From: Plebeiibacterium sediminum
GTDB taxonomy: Bacteria; Bacteroidota; Bacteroidia; Bacteroidales; Marinilabiliaceae
Assembly: GCF_026013605.1 (NCBI RefSeq)
Contig: NZ_JAPDPJ010000025.1
Span: 1 to 64,000, forward strand
DNA: 64,000 bases
Direction of reading: 5' to 3'
Each line of letters opens with the position of its first letter. Positions within the stretch are counted from its first letter, which is position 1. Below are positions 29,598 through 38,278 of the stretch, one piece after another. The position numbers and the translations under genes are program-made. Under the pieces are notes generated by a model. That model did not search any database and was not told the origin of the DNA. It saw nothing but the letters and a program-made list of their open reading frames with translations.

Positions 29598-30185
29598 ATG
29601 AGATTATTTCAATTAAACAGAAAAACTAAGTCAGATGCTGAGCTGGTAAATTTATACCAGGAATCTCACAACCTTGATATTCTTGGCGAATTATATGGTA
29701 GATACATGGACCTTGTTTTTGGTGTTAGTCTCAAATATTTAAAAAACAATAGCGAAGCACAGGATGCGGTTATCCAAATATTTGAAAAAATATCATCCTC
29801 ACTTAAGGACTCCAAAATTGAACATTTCAGACCATGGCTGTATGTTGTTACTAAAAACCATTGCCTGATGGAACTTAGAAAAGAAAAGCATAATACTATT
29901 TCGTTGGATGATGAAAAAAGTTTTATTGGAAACTTTATGGAATCAGAGTACGAAACGCATCCTATTGATGAAGAGCTGCATCAACAAAATGAAGAGGCAC
30001 TCAAAAACTGTATCAACAAATTAAAATTTCAACAAAAGGAAAGTATCGAACTTTTTTATTTTAAGGAAATGACCTACCAACAGATATCCATAAAAATGGA
30101 AACTGACATAAAAAAAGTAAAGAGTTACATACAAAACGCAAAAAGAAACTTAAAAATCTGTTTGGAAAAAAGCAATGCCATATAA
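29598..30185 (+). CDS. ECF-type RNA polymerase sigma factor
   Basis: 195-residue sigma-70 family factor with only regions 2 and 4. Region 2 (~25-95) has LGELYGRYMDLVFGVSLKYL, DAVIQIFEKI and FRPWLYVVTKNHCLMELRK; region 4 (~140-190) has ESIELFYFKEMTYQQISIKM followed by a helix-turn-helix recognition helix (VKSYIQNAKRNLKICL). It overlaps the next gene by 11 bp, the standard arrangement with a cognate anti-sigma factor. Target promoters are unknown. Confidence 0.93.
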   Translation: MRLFQLNRKTKSDAELVNLYQESHNLDILGELYGRYMDLVFGVSLKYLKNNSEAQDAVIQIFEKISSSLKDSKIEHFRPWLYVVTKNHCLMELRKEKHNTISLDDEKSFIGNFMESEYETHPIDEELHQQNEEALKNCINKLKFQQKESIELFYFKEMTYQQISIKMETDIKKVKSYIQNAKRNLKICLEKSNAI

Positions 30186-31488
30186 TAATAAATACATATC
30201 AAGAATTTTAAAGTATCTGAACAATGATTTGTCAGACAAGGATAGGTATGCTTTTGAAAGAGAGATGGAGGCTGACCCATTTTTAATGGAAGCTGTGGAA
30301 GGTTATGAAAAAAACAACACAAATCAGCTTATTGATAACTTAACAGATCTGGAAAACCGAATATCAAATCATAAAAACAAAAAAATAATTCCTTTATGGA
30401 TTAAGGTTGCAGCCTCGTTGTTATTTATTTTTGGAATTACGTCTCTTTTCTTTATTTCAAACAACAACACAAATCAACCACTATTAAGTAAACAACAGAA
30501 AATAGTTATTTCCGACTCTGTTAAAACAGATAAACTAAAATCAGTTCAACCTGAGTTGTTAATCGCTGAGGAAGAAAAAGAAATAAAGTCAACAGAACAA
30601 GAACAACCAATTACTCAAACAACCATAATAAAAACCAACAAAAAGGAAAATAATGCACCTCAATTAAAAGTGGTCGCGGCTCAGCCTATTATAAATGACA
30701 ATACTGATATTTCAGATACAGATCTTATTATTGACGAAGAATTAGAAATTGAAATAGCTTCGGAATACAAAAAGAATGTTATTACCGGAACAATTGAAGG
30801 AAATAAAGTTGATGGAAACAGCAGTCTTATTGCAACAAATAAAAATTTAGAACAATCATTATCAAAGGATTCATTCTTTCAATTTAATGGTAAAGTTATA
30901 GATGAAGCGGGAACTCCGATACCGGGCGTAACAATTATTGAAGCCGGGAAACCCAATGGAACAATAACCGATTTAAAAGGTAATTTTTCTATTAAAACTC
31001 AAGAAAAAGAGAGTTTACTTACTTTTGACTTTATAGGATATAAACAAAAATCGCTGCTTGTAAAAAATGATTCATTAGGTGATATTACCTTGGAAGATGA
31101 TGCTATGGCCTTAGATGAAGTTGTTACGCTTGGATATGGCAAACACTCCACAAAATCAGCTAGATCAAAAAGCATTCAGGATTCGCAGGTTGATGAAACA
31201 AAAATTGAAAACAACTTAATTCCATATCCTGAAATTGGATTTAAAAAGTTTAAACGTAAAATAGAACGAAGCCTTGAAATGCCAGATAATAGTAATTACT
31301 CAACAATCCATGTCAACATTTTTATTTCAGATAAAGGTGAAATTTCCGATATTAAAATCATCACTCCGATTGACGACGTTTTTGCTGCCACTCTAAGAAA
31401 GGAAATAAAAGACTTAGGGTTATGGAAACCAGCTGTAGTTAATAACAAACCAACAAAAGGATCCCGATTAGTTATTTTTGAATTTTAA
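30175..31488 (+). CDS. Anti-sigma-like membrane protein with CarboxypepD_reg and TonB C-terminal-like domains
   Basis: 437-residue protein translationally coupled to the sigma factor. Domain order: cytoplasmic helical segment with the anti-sigma-like ILKYLNNDLSDKDRYAFERE (~11-30), one membrane helix (~73-94), a long charged periplasmic linker, a CarboxypepD_reg-like domain (FNGKVIDEAGTPIPGVTII...FDFIGYKQKSL, ~237-297), a LDEVVTLGYGKHSTKSA stretch (~313-329) resembling the plug start of SusC receptors, and a TonB C-terminal-like domain (~350-437; VNIFISDKGEISDIKII...LWKPAVVNNKP). No zinc-finger His/Cys motif. Anti-sigma function is inferred from position and topology. A bidirectional terminator follows. 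Confidence 0.8.
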   Translation: MPYNNKYISRILKYLNNDLSDKDRYAFEREMEADPFLMEAVEGYEKNNTNQLIDNLTDLENRISNHKNKKIIPLWIKVAASLLFIFGITSLFFISNNNTNQPLLSKQQKIVISDSVKTDKLKSVQPELLIAEEEKEIKSTEQEQPITQTTIIKTNKKENNAPQLKVVAAQPIINDNTDISDTDLIIDEELEIEIASEYKKNVITGTIEGNKVDGNSSLIATNKNLEQSLSKDSFFQFNGKVIDEAGTPIPGVTIIEAGKPNGTITDLKGNFSIKTQEKESLLTFDFIGYKQKSLLVKNDSLGDITLEDDAMALDEVVTLGYGKHSTKSARSKSIQDSQVDETKIENNLIPYPEIGFKKFKRKIERSLEMPDNSNYSTIHVNIFISDKGEISDIKIITPIDDVFAATLRKEIKDLGLWKPAVVNNKPTKGSRLVIFEF

Positions 31489-31489
31489 A

Positions 31490-31534
31490 CATAAAAAAAA
31501 GGTGAACAACTTAGTTATTCACCTTTTTTTTATG
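31490..31534. terminator. Bidirectional terminator between the ECF pair and aroA
   Basis: A perfect 17-bp inverted repeat (31490-31506 with 31518-31534) centred on GGTGAA/TTCACC, with eight A before and eight T after the GC part, and an 11-nt loop. It serves both convergent genes. Confidence 0.93.
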
Positions 31535-31546
31535 TTTTATTTTCAT

Positions 31547-32770
31547 TTATTCCTGCACAGAATAACCAAACTCTTTAATATGATCCCAATACTTTGGATA
31601 TGATTTAGAAACCACTGCCGGATCATCAATAGCCATATTACTTATAACAGATACAGCCGGAGCAAAAGCCATTGCCATTCTATGATCTTTATAGGTAGCT
31701 ATACATGGAACGTCTTCTTTATCACAAGTTGTTCCATCCCACACAAGATCATCAACCTGATTTGAAGTTAGTACAAAGCCCATTTTTTTCAGCTCATCAA
31801 TTAAGGCATTTATACGATCAGTTTCTTTAATCTTTAATGTTTGCAGACCTGTAAACTTAAATGGAACACCCAAACAACAGCAAGTAACCGCAAAAGTTTG
31901 CGCTAAATCCGGTTGCTCTATAAAATTGTAATTAAACTGATTAGCTATTTTACCAGTATTTTTAAGCACCAAACCATTCTTAGAAAATTTAAAATCCACA
32001 CCTAACTGCGTAAATAGCTCAGCAACCTTAGAATCACCCTGTTCACTATATCTTTTTACACCCTTTAGAATTAGTTCTGTTCCTTTATTTAATGCAGCAA
32101 CTTGAAACCAATAAGATGCAGCACTCCAATCTGCTTCAACAGTAAAATCAGTTGGTTGATATTGTCCCTCAGGTACTGTAATAACATTATCCTTCCAGTG
32201 ACTTTTGACACCAAAAGTTTCCATCATTTTCAAAGTAAGTAAAATGTATGGACGCGATATGATTTCTCCTGTCAGGGTTAGACGTAGTCCACTTTTCATT
32301 GTAGGACCTATCATTAATAGCGCAGAAATATATTGACTACTTACATCTCCTGCTAACTCCAAGTCTCCACCTTCCATTGCACTACCAAATATTTTCAAAG
32401 GAGGATAACCTTCCTTTTCCACATATTCTATTTTTGCACCTAACTTATTTAATGCTTCAACTAAAATCTTAATTGGTCTCTGTTTCATTCTTTCTGAACC
32501 TGTAATAGTCCATTCCCCAACTATTTTAGATAGAAATGCGGTTAAAAATCGCATGGTAGTACCAGCAGCACCTACATCAAATTTACTTCCATCTGACTGA
32601 AGTGCTTTTATTAACAACTGCGTATCATCACTATCTGATAAGTTTTTAATAGGTTTAGCACTGTATGCTAATGCATTTAATATTAATGCCCTATTACTAA
32701 TACTTTTTGAAGTGGGTAAATTAACCGTATACGGAGACACCGTTTCAGGTGCAGAAACTTTATATTGCAT
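31547..32770 (-). CDS. aroA: 3-phosphoshikimate 1-carboxyvinyltransferase (EPSP synthase)
   Basis: 407-residue enzyme of the shikimate pathway joining shikimate-3-phosphate and PEP. Conserved segments: LPTSKSISNRALILNAL (~18-34, substrate-binding Lys/Ser/Arg), AGTTMRFLTAFL (~68), SERMKQRPIKILVEAL, SSQYISALLM (~142), an EADWSAASYW active-site Asp segment, and DLAQTFAVTCCCLG, ETDRINALIDELKKMG, YKDHRMAMAFA near the C-terminus. Slightly shorter than the 427 of E. coli. It lies 44 bp after aroB. Confidence 0.96.
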   Translation of the reverse strand: MQYKVSAPETVSPYTVNLPTSKSISNRALILNALAYSAKPIKNLSDSDDTQLLIKALQSDGSKFDVGAAGTTMRFLTAFLSKIVGEWTITGSERMKQRPIKILVEALNKLGAKIEYVEKEGYPPLKIFGSAMEGGDLELAGDVSSQYISALLMIGPTMKSGLRLTLTGEIISRPYILLTLKMMETFGVKSHWKDNVITVPEGQYQPTDFTVEADWSAASYWFQVAALNKGTELILKGVKRYSEQGDSKVAELFTQLGVDFKFSKNGLVLKNTGKIANQFNYNFIEQPDLAQTFAVTCCCLGVPFKFTGLQTLKIKETDRINALIDELKKMGFVLTSNQVDDLVWDGTTCDKEDVPCIATYKDHRMAMAFAPAVSVISNMAIDDPAVVSKSYPKYWDHIKEFGYSVQE

Positions 32771-32814
32771 TTTTTTACTATTATCTAATTTAACATGAAA
32801 GCTAACAACAAAGA

Positions 32815-33882
32815 TTAATGATCCTTATAGAAGTTTAAAGCCTCATAAATTAATTCTTTTGTACAAGTTTGATTAATTTCAATTTGACCAATATCCTTTA
32901 GTAAAGTGAAATTAATCTTATTTTGCTCATTCTTTTTATCATGAGTCATTAAGAAAAACAACTCTTCATAATCATCCTGACTAAACTCAAACTTACCATA
33001 GATTGATTTAATCATTTCACTAATCTCTTCTATTTTTTCAAGTGGAAAACCACATATCTTATTTCCCAAATAAAGTTCAGCAACCATGCCAAAAGCAACC
33101 GCATATCCATGTAAAACAGGTCGTCCCTTTTTCATGGCAAAACTTTCAAAGGCATGTCCTATAGTATGTCCAAAATTCAACGATTTACGAACATTCTTTT
33201 CTGTTGGATCAGCTTTTACAAAATGCTCTTTAATATGAATTGAGTTAACAACTAATTTTTTCAACTCTTCAATATCTGCATTTTTTATATCAAACGCTTT
33301 AATGACCTGCCAATCCTTATCAGAAAAGATTAACACATGTTTAATCATTTCAGCAAACCCGGAACAAATATTTTCCTGATCCTGAGTTTCAACAAAATCA
33401 GTATTCACTAATACTGCTGATGCATGTTTAAATACCCCAATTTCATTTTTAAATCCATGAAAGTTGATTCCGGTTTTTCCACCAACACTGGCATCTACCT
33501 GACTTAGCAAGGTAGTTGGTATATTAATAAAATTAATACCTCGTTTAAATGTAGCTGCTGCAAATCCACCTAAATCACAAGGCATCCCTCCGGCAAGGTT
33601 AATTAATGTTGATTTTCTATCAGCACCATGAGTACTTAGAAACTCCCACACTTTAGAAATAGTTTCGATATTTTTATTTTGATCTCCCTGATCAATAACA
33701 ATAATATTATCTTCATCAATCTCTGCCATCCCTTTTATTTTGGGATAACAATATTCATAAGAACCCGTATCTACTAGCAGAAAAACCTTTCCGTTATTAT
33801 ATTTCTTTATTAATTCAGATAGGTCTTGTTTTATATTTTCCGCTCCGTAAACCCGTGATTCACTCTCTTCTATAACTTGCAT
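32815..33882 (-). CDS. aroB: 3-dehydroquinate synthase
   Basis: 355-residue NAD- and metal-dependent enzyme making 3-dehydroquinate from DAHP, the second shikimate step. Family motifs: NLAGGMPCDLGGFAAATFKRG (~98-118), IPTTLLSQVDASVGGKTGIN (~124-143), SGFAEMIKHVLI, and metal ligands in LNFGHTIGHAFE (~235) and PVLHGYAVAFGM (~255). It forms an operon with aroA. A -7 promoter box lies 45 bp upstream. Confidence 0.96.
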   Translation of the reverse strand: MQVIEESESRVYGAENIKQDLSELIKKYNNGKVFLLVDTGSYEYCYPKIKGMAEIDEDNIIVIDQGDQNKNIETISKVWEFLSTHGADRKSTLINLAGGMPCDLGGFAAATFKRGINFINIPTTLLSQVDASVGGKTGINFHGFKNEIGVFKHASAVLVNTDFVETQDQENICSGFAEMIKHVLIFSDKDWQVIKAFDIKNADIEELKKLVVNSIHIKEHFVKADPTEKNVRKSLNFGHTIGHAFESFAMKKGRPVLHGYAVAFGMVAELYLGNKICGFPLEKIEEISEMIKSIYGKFEFSQDDYEELFFLMTHDKKNEQNKINFTLLKDIGQIEINQTCTKELIYEALNFYKDH

Positions 33883-33926
33883 TAAATTTTATATTTAGAT
33901 CTTCTCAACACAGAAAAATTATGCGC

Positions 33927-33934
33927 CAAAAATA
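33927..33934 (-). promoter_or_regulatory. Predicted -7 element of aroB-aroA
   Basis: TATTTTTG on the minus strand, an exact TAnnTTTG match, followed by GCGCATAA. A TTG lies 15 nt further upstream, closer than the usual ~20. It implies a leader of about 40 nt. Confidence 0.45.
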
Positions 33935-34072
33935 AATAAAAAAGGGCTTCAAAACACTAAATAGTTATTAAAATAATGGCATATTATTACAATATAAAAT
34001 GATCAGAACCCATTTTTGCTTCAAAATGTAATTTTAGACGATTTGATTTTATAAATTTAATAACGTGAAATA

Positions 34073-34570
34073 TTGAAATTTTATGCATTTTTACAAAATA
34101 ACGTCGTAAACCAAGGCATCATGGATAATAGAAAAACAGCGGGAAGCATACAACTACTTCTTACCTTAATTGCACTTCTTTTTTTAGCAGCCTTTATATG
34201 TAGCCAGGTTGTACCGGTTATGATGACACCAGAAATTAAGTGGGGAAGCGGCATATTAACAGCCTTAGCTTTTTACTATTTTATGACAGGAGGTTTTTAT
34301 TACATTGAGCTAAACAATGCTGATGACCATCTTGAAGTAAAATTTTATAACACCTTTCCTTTTAACCGATCATTTAAGATGTATAAAATTCCCATATCTG
34401 CATTTATCAAATACGAAACAACAGGTAGTAAATTTTATAAAAGGAAACTTTTTCTTTACCAGATGTCTGCCAATCAAATGGCCAAATACCCGCCGATTTA
34501 TATTTCTGCATTAAGTAAAAAAGATGAAGCAAATATGGCTCAGTTTTTCAAAAACTTAAAATCCAAATAA
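34073..34570 (+). CDS. Hypothetical small membrane protein
   Basis: 165-residue protein I do not recognise. Two membrane helices lie near the N-terminus (IQLLLTLIALLFLAAFICSQVV and ILTALAFYYFMTGGFYYIEL), then a ~95-residue soluble domain (LEVKFYNTFPFNRSFKMYKIPISAFIKYE in part) that reads as beta-rich and PH-like in pattern. The start is uncertain: 34073 gives 16 extra residues, and ATG 34121 (MDNRKTAG) puts the first helix at the usual distance. The stop is 3 bp from that of the convergent DUF4249 gene. Confidence 0.65.
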   Translation: MKFYAFLQNNVVNQGIMDNRKTAGSIQLLLTLIALLFLAAFICSQVVPVMMTPEIKWGSGILTALAFYYFMTGGFYYIELNNADDHLEVKFYNTFPFNRSFKMYKIPISAFIKYETTGSKFYKRKLFLYQMSANQMAKYPPIYISALSKKDEANMAQFFKNLKSK

Positions 34571-34573
34571 ATA

Positions 34574-35470
34574 CTATTGATCTCTTAAATCAAGAATTTC
34601 CTGAGTCACCTGAATTGAATCGACAGAGACAGAATATACTCTAAAAAAACCCTTGGCTCCATTACTTACGTTTGAAGGAACATTAGCCGGAGGTCCACTA
34701 AATAATGGAACCTGAAGTCCGGTTTCTTCATGAACGGCATTGATAAAATGATAGTAATCTTCGTTAATCGTTTGCATTTCCAACTTAACCCAATCACCTA
34801 ATTGAATTGGAGTTTCAGTTTTTTTACCATCTGAATCTTCTTCAAGAATTGACTGTACAGTAACTCCGGAAACATCATTTCCATTAAAGTAACGATCCCA
34901 GGCATATTCCAATTCTGAAATCTGATCGCTAAACAGCTTGCCATTTACATATACAGCAAATGCATAAAAATCTTCTTTGTCCGGATTATCTTTAGAATAC
35001 AATTGAATGGTCCACCTTTCTTCATTACGACTGGCATCCCAGTTCATACCCAACTTTATAATTGGAATAGGTTCATACAATGTATTAGAGGCAGTATATG
35101 ATTCTTCTACTCCATCTCCATCAATATCAACACCAGAGATAGTCAATGTATAAACCTGATTATATATACCTTTAAATGTTCGTGGTATAATATACGTTCC
35201 CAAATTAGTCAAGTCCTCCTCAAGTTCAATTTCCTTTAACTCATCAGATAAAACTACTGTAGCACCAGAAACAACAGGGCTTATACTATTACTGAAATAA
35301 TCTGATGAAATTGACAATTTAACAAAGTGATCTATATCCTGATCGGTAAAAACAGCATCTACAACAAATTTTGGTTCTGAAGACTTTAGATCCATTTCTA
35401 TTTCTTCTGTACAAGAAAACAGACTAATTACAATTACCAAAAACAGATATTTAATATTATAATTCTTCAT
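34574..35470 (-). CDS. DUF4249 lipoprotein
   Basis: 298-residue lipoprotein with a signal ending in the lipobox L-F-S-C (Cys ~20). The body matches the Bacteroidota DUF4249 pattern: EPKFVVDAVFTDQDIDHFVKLSIS (in part), VSGATVVLSD, and a Y-T-L-T-I-S-G strand. DUF4249 proteins typically accompany a TonB-dependent receptor, and this one starts 3 bp after the receptor stop. It may be a surface partner that captures substrate, analogous to SusD, though that role is not demonstrated. Substrate unknown. Confidence 0.85.
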   Translation of the reverse strand: MKNYNIKYLFLVIVISLFSCTEEIEMDLKSSEPKFVVDAVFTDQDIDHFVKLSISSDYFSNSISPVVSGATVVLSDELKEIELEEDLTNLGTYIIPRTFKGIYNQVYTLTISGVDIDGDGVEESYTASNTLYEPIPIIKLGMNWDASRNEERWTIQLYSKDNPDKEDFYAFAVYVNGKLFSDQISELEYAWDRYFNGNDVSGVTVQSILEEDSDGKKTETPIQLGDWVKLEMQTINEDYYHFINAVHEETGLQVPLFSGPPANVPSNVSNGAKGFFRVYSVSVDSIQVTQEILDLRDQ

Positions 35471-35473
35471 TAT

Positions 35474-37834
35474 TTAAAATTTAAAATTATAAGTAACAGA
35501 AGGAACAAATTGAAATAAATATGTTTTTTGAGCGGTAGCTTTATATGGATCTTTATCATCCTGCTCAAAAAAGATAGACCATGCATTTTTTCTTCCGTAA
35601 AGATTATATACTGAGAAATTCCATTCTCCTTCCCATCGCCTGCCTTCTTTCTTTTTATTCTTAATTGTAAACGAAACATCCATCCTGTGATAATCCGGCA
35701 TTCTTTCTTCGTTACGTGCTGAATAAATTGGCACTATATCTCCTCCAACAAACATTCTTCCATTAGGAGCTGTATATGGTGATCCTGTAAAATATACCCA
35801 GTTTAAACCTACCTGATAACGATTATTAATTTTATGGTTTAAAACCAATGAAATATCATGATCATGACTATATGGCGATAAATATTTTCGACCTTCATTA
35901 ATCTCAGGAATTTTTCGCCACGATTTACTCCAGGTATAACCTACCCACCCATTAAATTTTTCAAGATTAAACTTTATTAAAAACTCCGCTCCATAAGCCC
36001 ATGATTTTCCGGTTCTTATTTCGCCTTCCATTTTATCATTTAAAAGCAAGTCAGGGTGATCTTTAAAATCAATCGTATTTTTCATGTCTTTATAAAACAA
36101 CTCAATAGATGATTCAATCGTATGATCCGCAAAATTCCTGAATAATCCGGCTGAAAACTGATCACAAATCTGGGGTTTTACGTTGGGCGATGACATAAAC
36201 CAAACATCCAAAGGCGTAGTTGAAGTAGAATTTGAAGCCAAATGAATATATTGTCTGGTTTTGGAATAACTTGACTTGATTGAAGTGGTTGGATTTAAAA
36301 TATAAGACATACTAATCCGAGGTTCCCATCCCCAATATGAATTGAATATATCACCACTTTTGTAATGTAATTCATTTATAGCTTCATAATTTTCATCAAA
36401 CTCATAAACAGTAACCTCCCCAACATTTTGCAAACCAGAAAAACGTAGGCCATACCTAACATTTAACCTCGCACCTATCTTTTGACTATTTGCTATATAA
36501 ACACCATGTTCTAATCCTCTTGAGTCAGGCACTTCCACTTTACTAAACATCGACTCTTCTCCCTTGCCCTGAGCAGTACCTGGATTAATTCTATGACTAA
36601 TACTTTGAAAACCAAATGAGATTGTATTGTTAGGATTCAAATAATAGTTGTAATCTAACTTTAAACTAAAATCCCTGAGTCTGCTTTTCCATGTAAATTC
36701 CGAAGTCTCTTCACTAGTTCCTAACTCATAATCGTATTTACTACCTACAAAAGTTAAGTTTGAAAATAGCTTAGGATTATAAACATGATTCCAACGCAAT
36801 GTAAATGTCTGATTACCATAATCAATCTGCGAGTTCACATCTTTAAAAACATCCCGTCCCATATAAGTACTAAAATAGAGTCGATTATGATTATTTATTA
36901 CATGCTTTAGTTTTATATTCAGATCGTAGAAATGCAATCTGCTATCCTGCGCTTCTTCATCAGTAACTATAGGCAAAAACAAATCTGCATAAGTCCTTCT
37001 CCCACTTACAATAAATGATGTTTTGTTTTTAATAATAGGTCCCTCAAGGGTCAGTCTGGATGATATCAACCCAATTCCCCCTTTACCTTCAATCTTTTTA
37101 TTATTTCCATCATTCATCCTTACATCTACCAAAGATGACAGCCTCCCTCCGGATGATGCAGGAATATCTCCCTTATATAGTTTTACATCCTTAATGGCAT
37201 CGTTATTAAAGACAGAAAAGAAACCAAGCATATGCCCGGCATTATATACGATTGCCTCATCTAACAATACTAAATTCTGATCCGGATTCCCACCTCGCAC
37301 ACTAAATCCACTAGACCCTTCACTGGTAGCTTGCACTCCAGGCATCAATTGCAAAACCTTTATTACATCAACTTCGCCCATTAAAGCAGGTACTGCCTTC
37401 ACATCCTTACTCTGCAGTTTTTGAACACTCATTTGAGGATCTCTAACATTGGCATCAGGCTTTTTACTTAAAACAACTACTTCCTGAATACTTTCAGTTT
37501 CCTCCTCCAATTCAATATCAAGATCCATATCCTGAGTAATTTTCAATTGTTTGCTTATAGTTTTATATCCCATATAAGCAAAATCAACTTCGTAGACTCC
37601 CGGATCCACACTAAAAGAATAGAAACCATACAGATTGGAAATTGTACCTGTTTTTAATTCTTTAAAATAGATATTCGCACCAATAAGCAATTCTCCATTA
37701 CTGGCATCCTTGATGTATCCACTTAATACCACCTTGTCATTTAATTTTTCAGGTTTAGCATAAGTATCTAACAATAGGATCAATTGAATTATTATGATAA
37801 GTATAATGTTTTTTTGCATCTTATTTTTACTCAT
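35474..37834 (-). CDS. TonB-dependent receptor, CarboxypepD_reg-headed
   Basis: 786-residue outer-membrane transporter. Signal peptide at residues ~1-26; a CarboxypepD_reg-like domain (LSGYIKDASNGELLIGANIYF...VDFAYMGYKTISKQL in part, ~33-105); plug domain with ALMGEVDVIKVLQLMPGV (~148) and GFSVRGGNPDQNLVLLDEAIVYN (~177); then ~530 residues of beta-barrel ending in the C-terminal aromatic FVPSVTYNFKF. It is somewhat short for a SusC. The pairing with DUF4249 rather than SusD indicates a non-glycan or unknown substrate. No dedicated regulator is adjacent. The gene starts ~55 bp after a terminator hairpin. Confidence 0.93.
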   Translation of the reverse strand: MSKNKMQKNIILIIIIQLILLLDTYAKPEKLNDKVVLSGYIKDASNGELLIGANIYFKELKTGTISNLYGFYSFSVDPGVYEVDFAYMGYKTISKQLKITQDMDLDIELEEETESIQEVVVLSKKPDANVRDPQMSVQKLQSKDVKAVPALMGEVDVIKVLQLMPGVQATSEGSSGFSVRGGNPDQNLVLLDEAIVYNAGHMLGFFSVFNNDAIKDVKLYKGDIPASSGGRLSSLVDVRMNDGNNKKIEGKGGIGLISSRLTLEGPIIKNKTSFIVSGRRTYADLFLPIVTDEEAQDSRLHFYDLNIKLKHVINNHNRLYFSTYMGRDVFKDVNSQIDYGNQTFTLRWNHVYNPKLFSNLTFVGSKYDYELGTSEETSEFTWKSRLRDFSLKLDYNYYLNPNNTISFGFQSISHRINPGTAQGKGEESMFSKVEVPDSRGLEHGVYIANSQKIGARLNVRYGLRFSGLQNVGEVTVYEFDENYEAINELHYKSGDIFNSYWGWEPRISMSYILNPTTSIKSSYSKTRQYIHLASNSTSTTPLDVWFMSSPNVKPQICDQFSAGLFRNFADHTIESSIELFYKDMKNTIDFKDHPDLLLNDKMEGEIRTGKSWAYGAEFLIKFNLEKFNGWVGYTWSKSWRKIPEINEGRKYLSPYSHDHDISLVLNHKINNRYQVGLNWVYFTGSPYTAPNGRMFVGGDIVPIYSARNEERMPDYHRMDVSFTIKNKKKEGRRWEGEWNFSVYNLYGRKNAWSIFFEQDDKDPYKATAQKTYLFQFVPSVTYNFKF

Positions 37835-37871
37835 TGTTTAAAGAAAGGACAATTGACATTGTAAAAGGTTG

Positions 37872-37900
37872 CAAAGTAGTAATAAAAAAACCTGTCTCAA
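37872..37900 (-). promoter_or_regulatory. Possible promoter of the TonB receptor-DUF4249 pair
   Basis: TTG (plus-strand 37898-37900, inside the preceding hairpin), a 19-nt spacer, then TACTTTG (37872-37878), one base shorter than the TAnnTTTG consensus, followed by CAACC. Leader ~35 nt. Weak match. Confidence 0.3.
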
Positions 37901-37913
37901 AATGAGACAGGTT
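37882..37913 (-). terminator. Terminator hairpin upstream of the TonB receptor gene
   Basis: Perfect 11-bp stem AACCTGTCTCA (37889-37899) / TGAGACAGGTT (37903-37913), 3-nt loop, then a run of T on the minus strand. It lies 365 bp beyond the vWA gene stop, far for that gene's own terminator. Confidence 0.85.
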
Positions 37914-38278
37914 CATCCTAATAATAGAATTAGATTTTAAGAATGGGAATGGTACTCAATGTTTATATACGGGTTTGAGATTGAAAGTACACTTTGATAT
38001 TAATGAAACCTTCTTTTCCTTTTGGTATTTCAAAGAAACTAATCATTCTACAAATACAAGAATTTCTTACGTGACAAATACGTGACAAAAGTTTAACTTC
38101 TGTATTTCTGCATCTTATAAAATAGATTTTTATTTTATTTTTTGTTCTATTTCTTGATAAAATTTAAGCTTTTTAAATGCTTAATACACCTAAATACAAA
38201 ATATTCCACCCTTTAATTAAGCAAATTTCTTCCTTTTTTATCTGAATTTAAAATATTCTTATTCCTTAACAAGATCTA
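37914..38278 (-). other. Gene-free interval ending in a terminator; possible small ORF or RNA
   Basis: 365 bp between the vWA gene and a strong minus-strand terminator. It holds a 10-bp direct repeat ACGTGACAAA at 38069-38078 and 38080-38089 (period 11), and a 27-codon open frame at 37963-38046 with coding-like composition (MISFFEIPKGKEGFINIKVY...). No ribosome binding site and no exact -7 box was found. It could be a long 3'-UTR, a small RNA or a gene remnant. Confidence 0.35.
37963..38046 (-). CDS. Possible 27-residue peptide ORF or gene remnant
   Basis: ATG at 38046, TAA at 37963-37965. The peptide starts MISFFEIPKGKEGFINIKVY and ends QTRI. The same frame stays open about 34 codons further upstream without an earlier ATG but with poor coding character. 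A terminator follows ~50 bp downstream. No family recognised; it may be chance. Confidence 0.2.
   Translation of the reverse strand: MISFFEIPKGKEGFINIKVYFQSQTRI

Noticed and set aside
29598-37834. ECF sigma/anti-sigma controlling the TonB receptor as a Sus-like signalling unit
   Set aside because: The receptor is 4 kb away on the opposite strand beyond aroAB, and no SusD or glycan enzymes are present.
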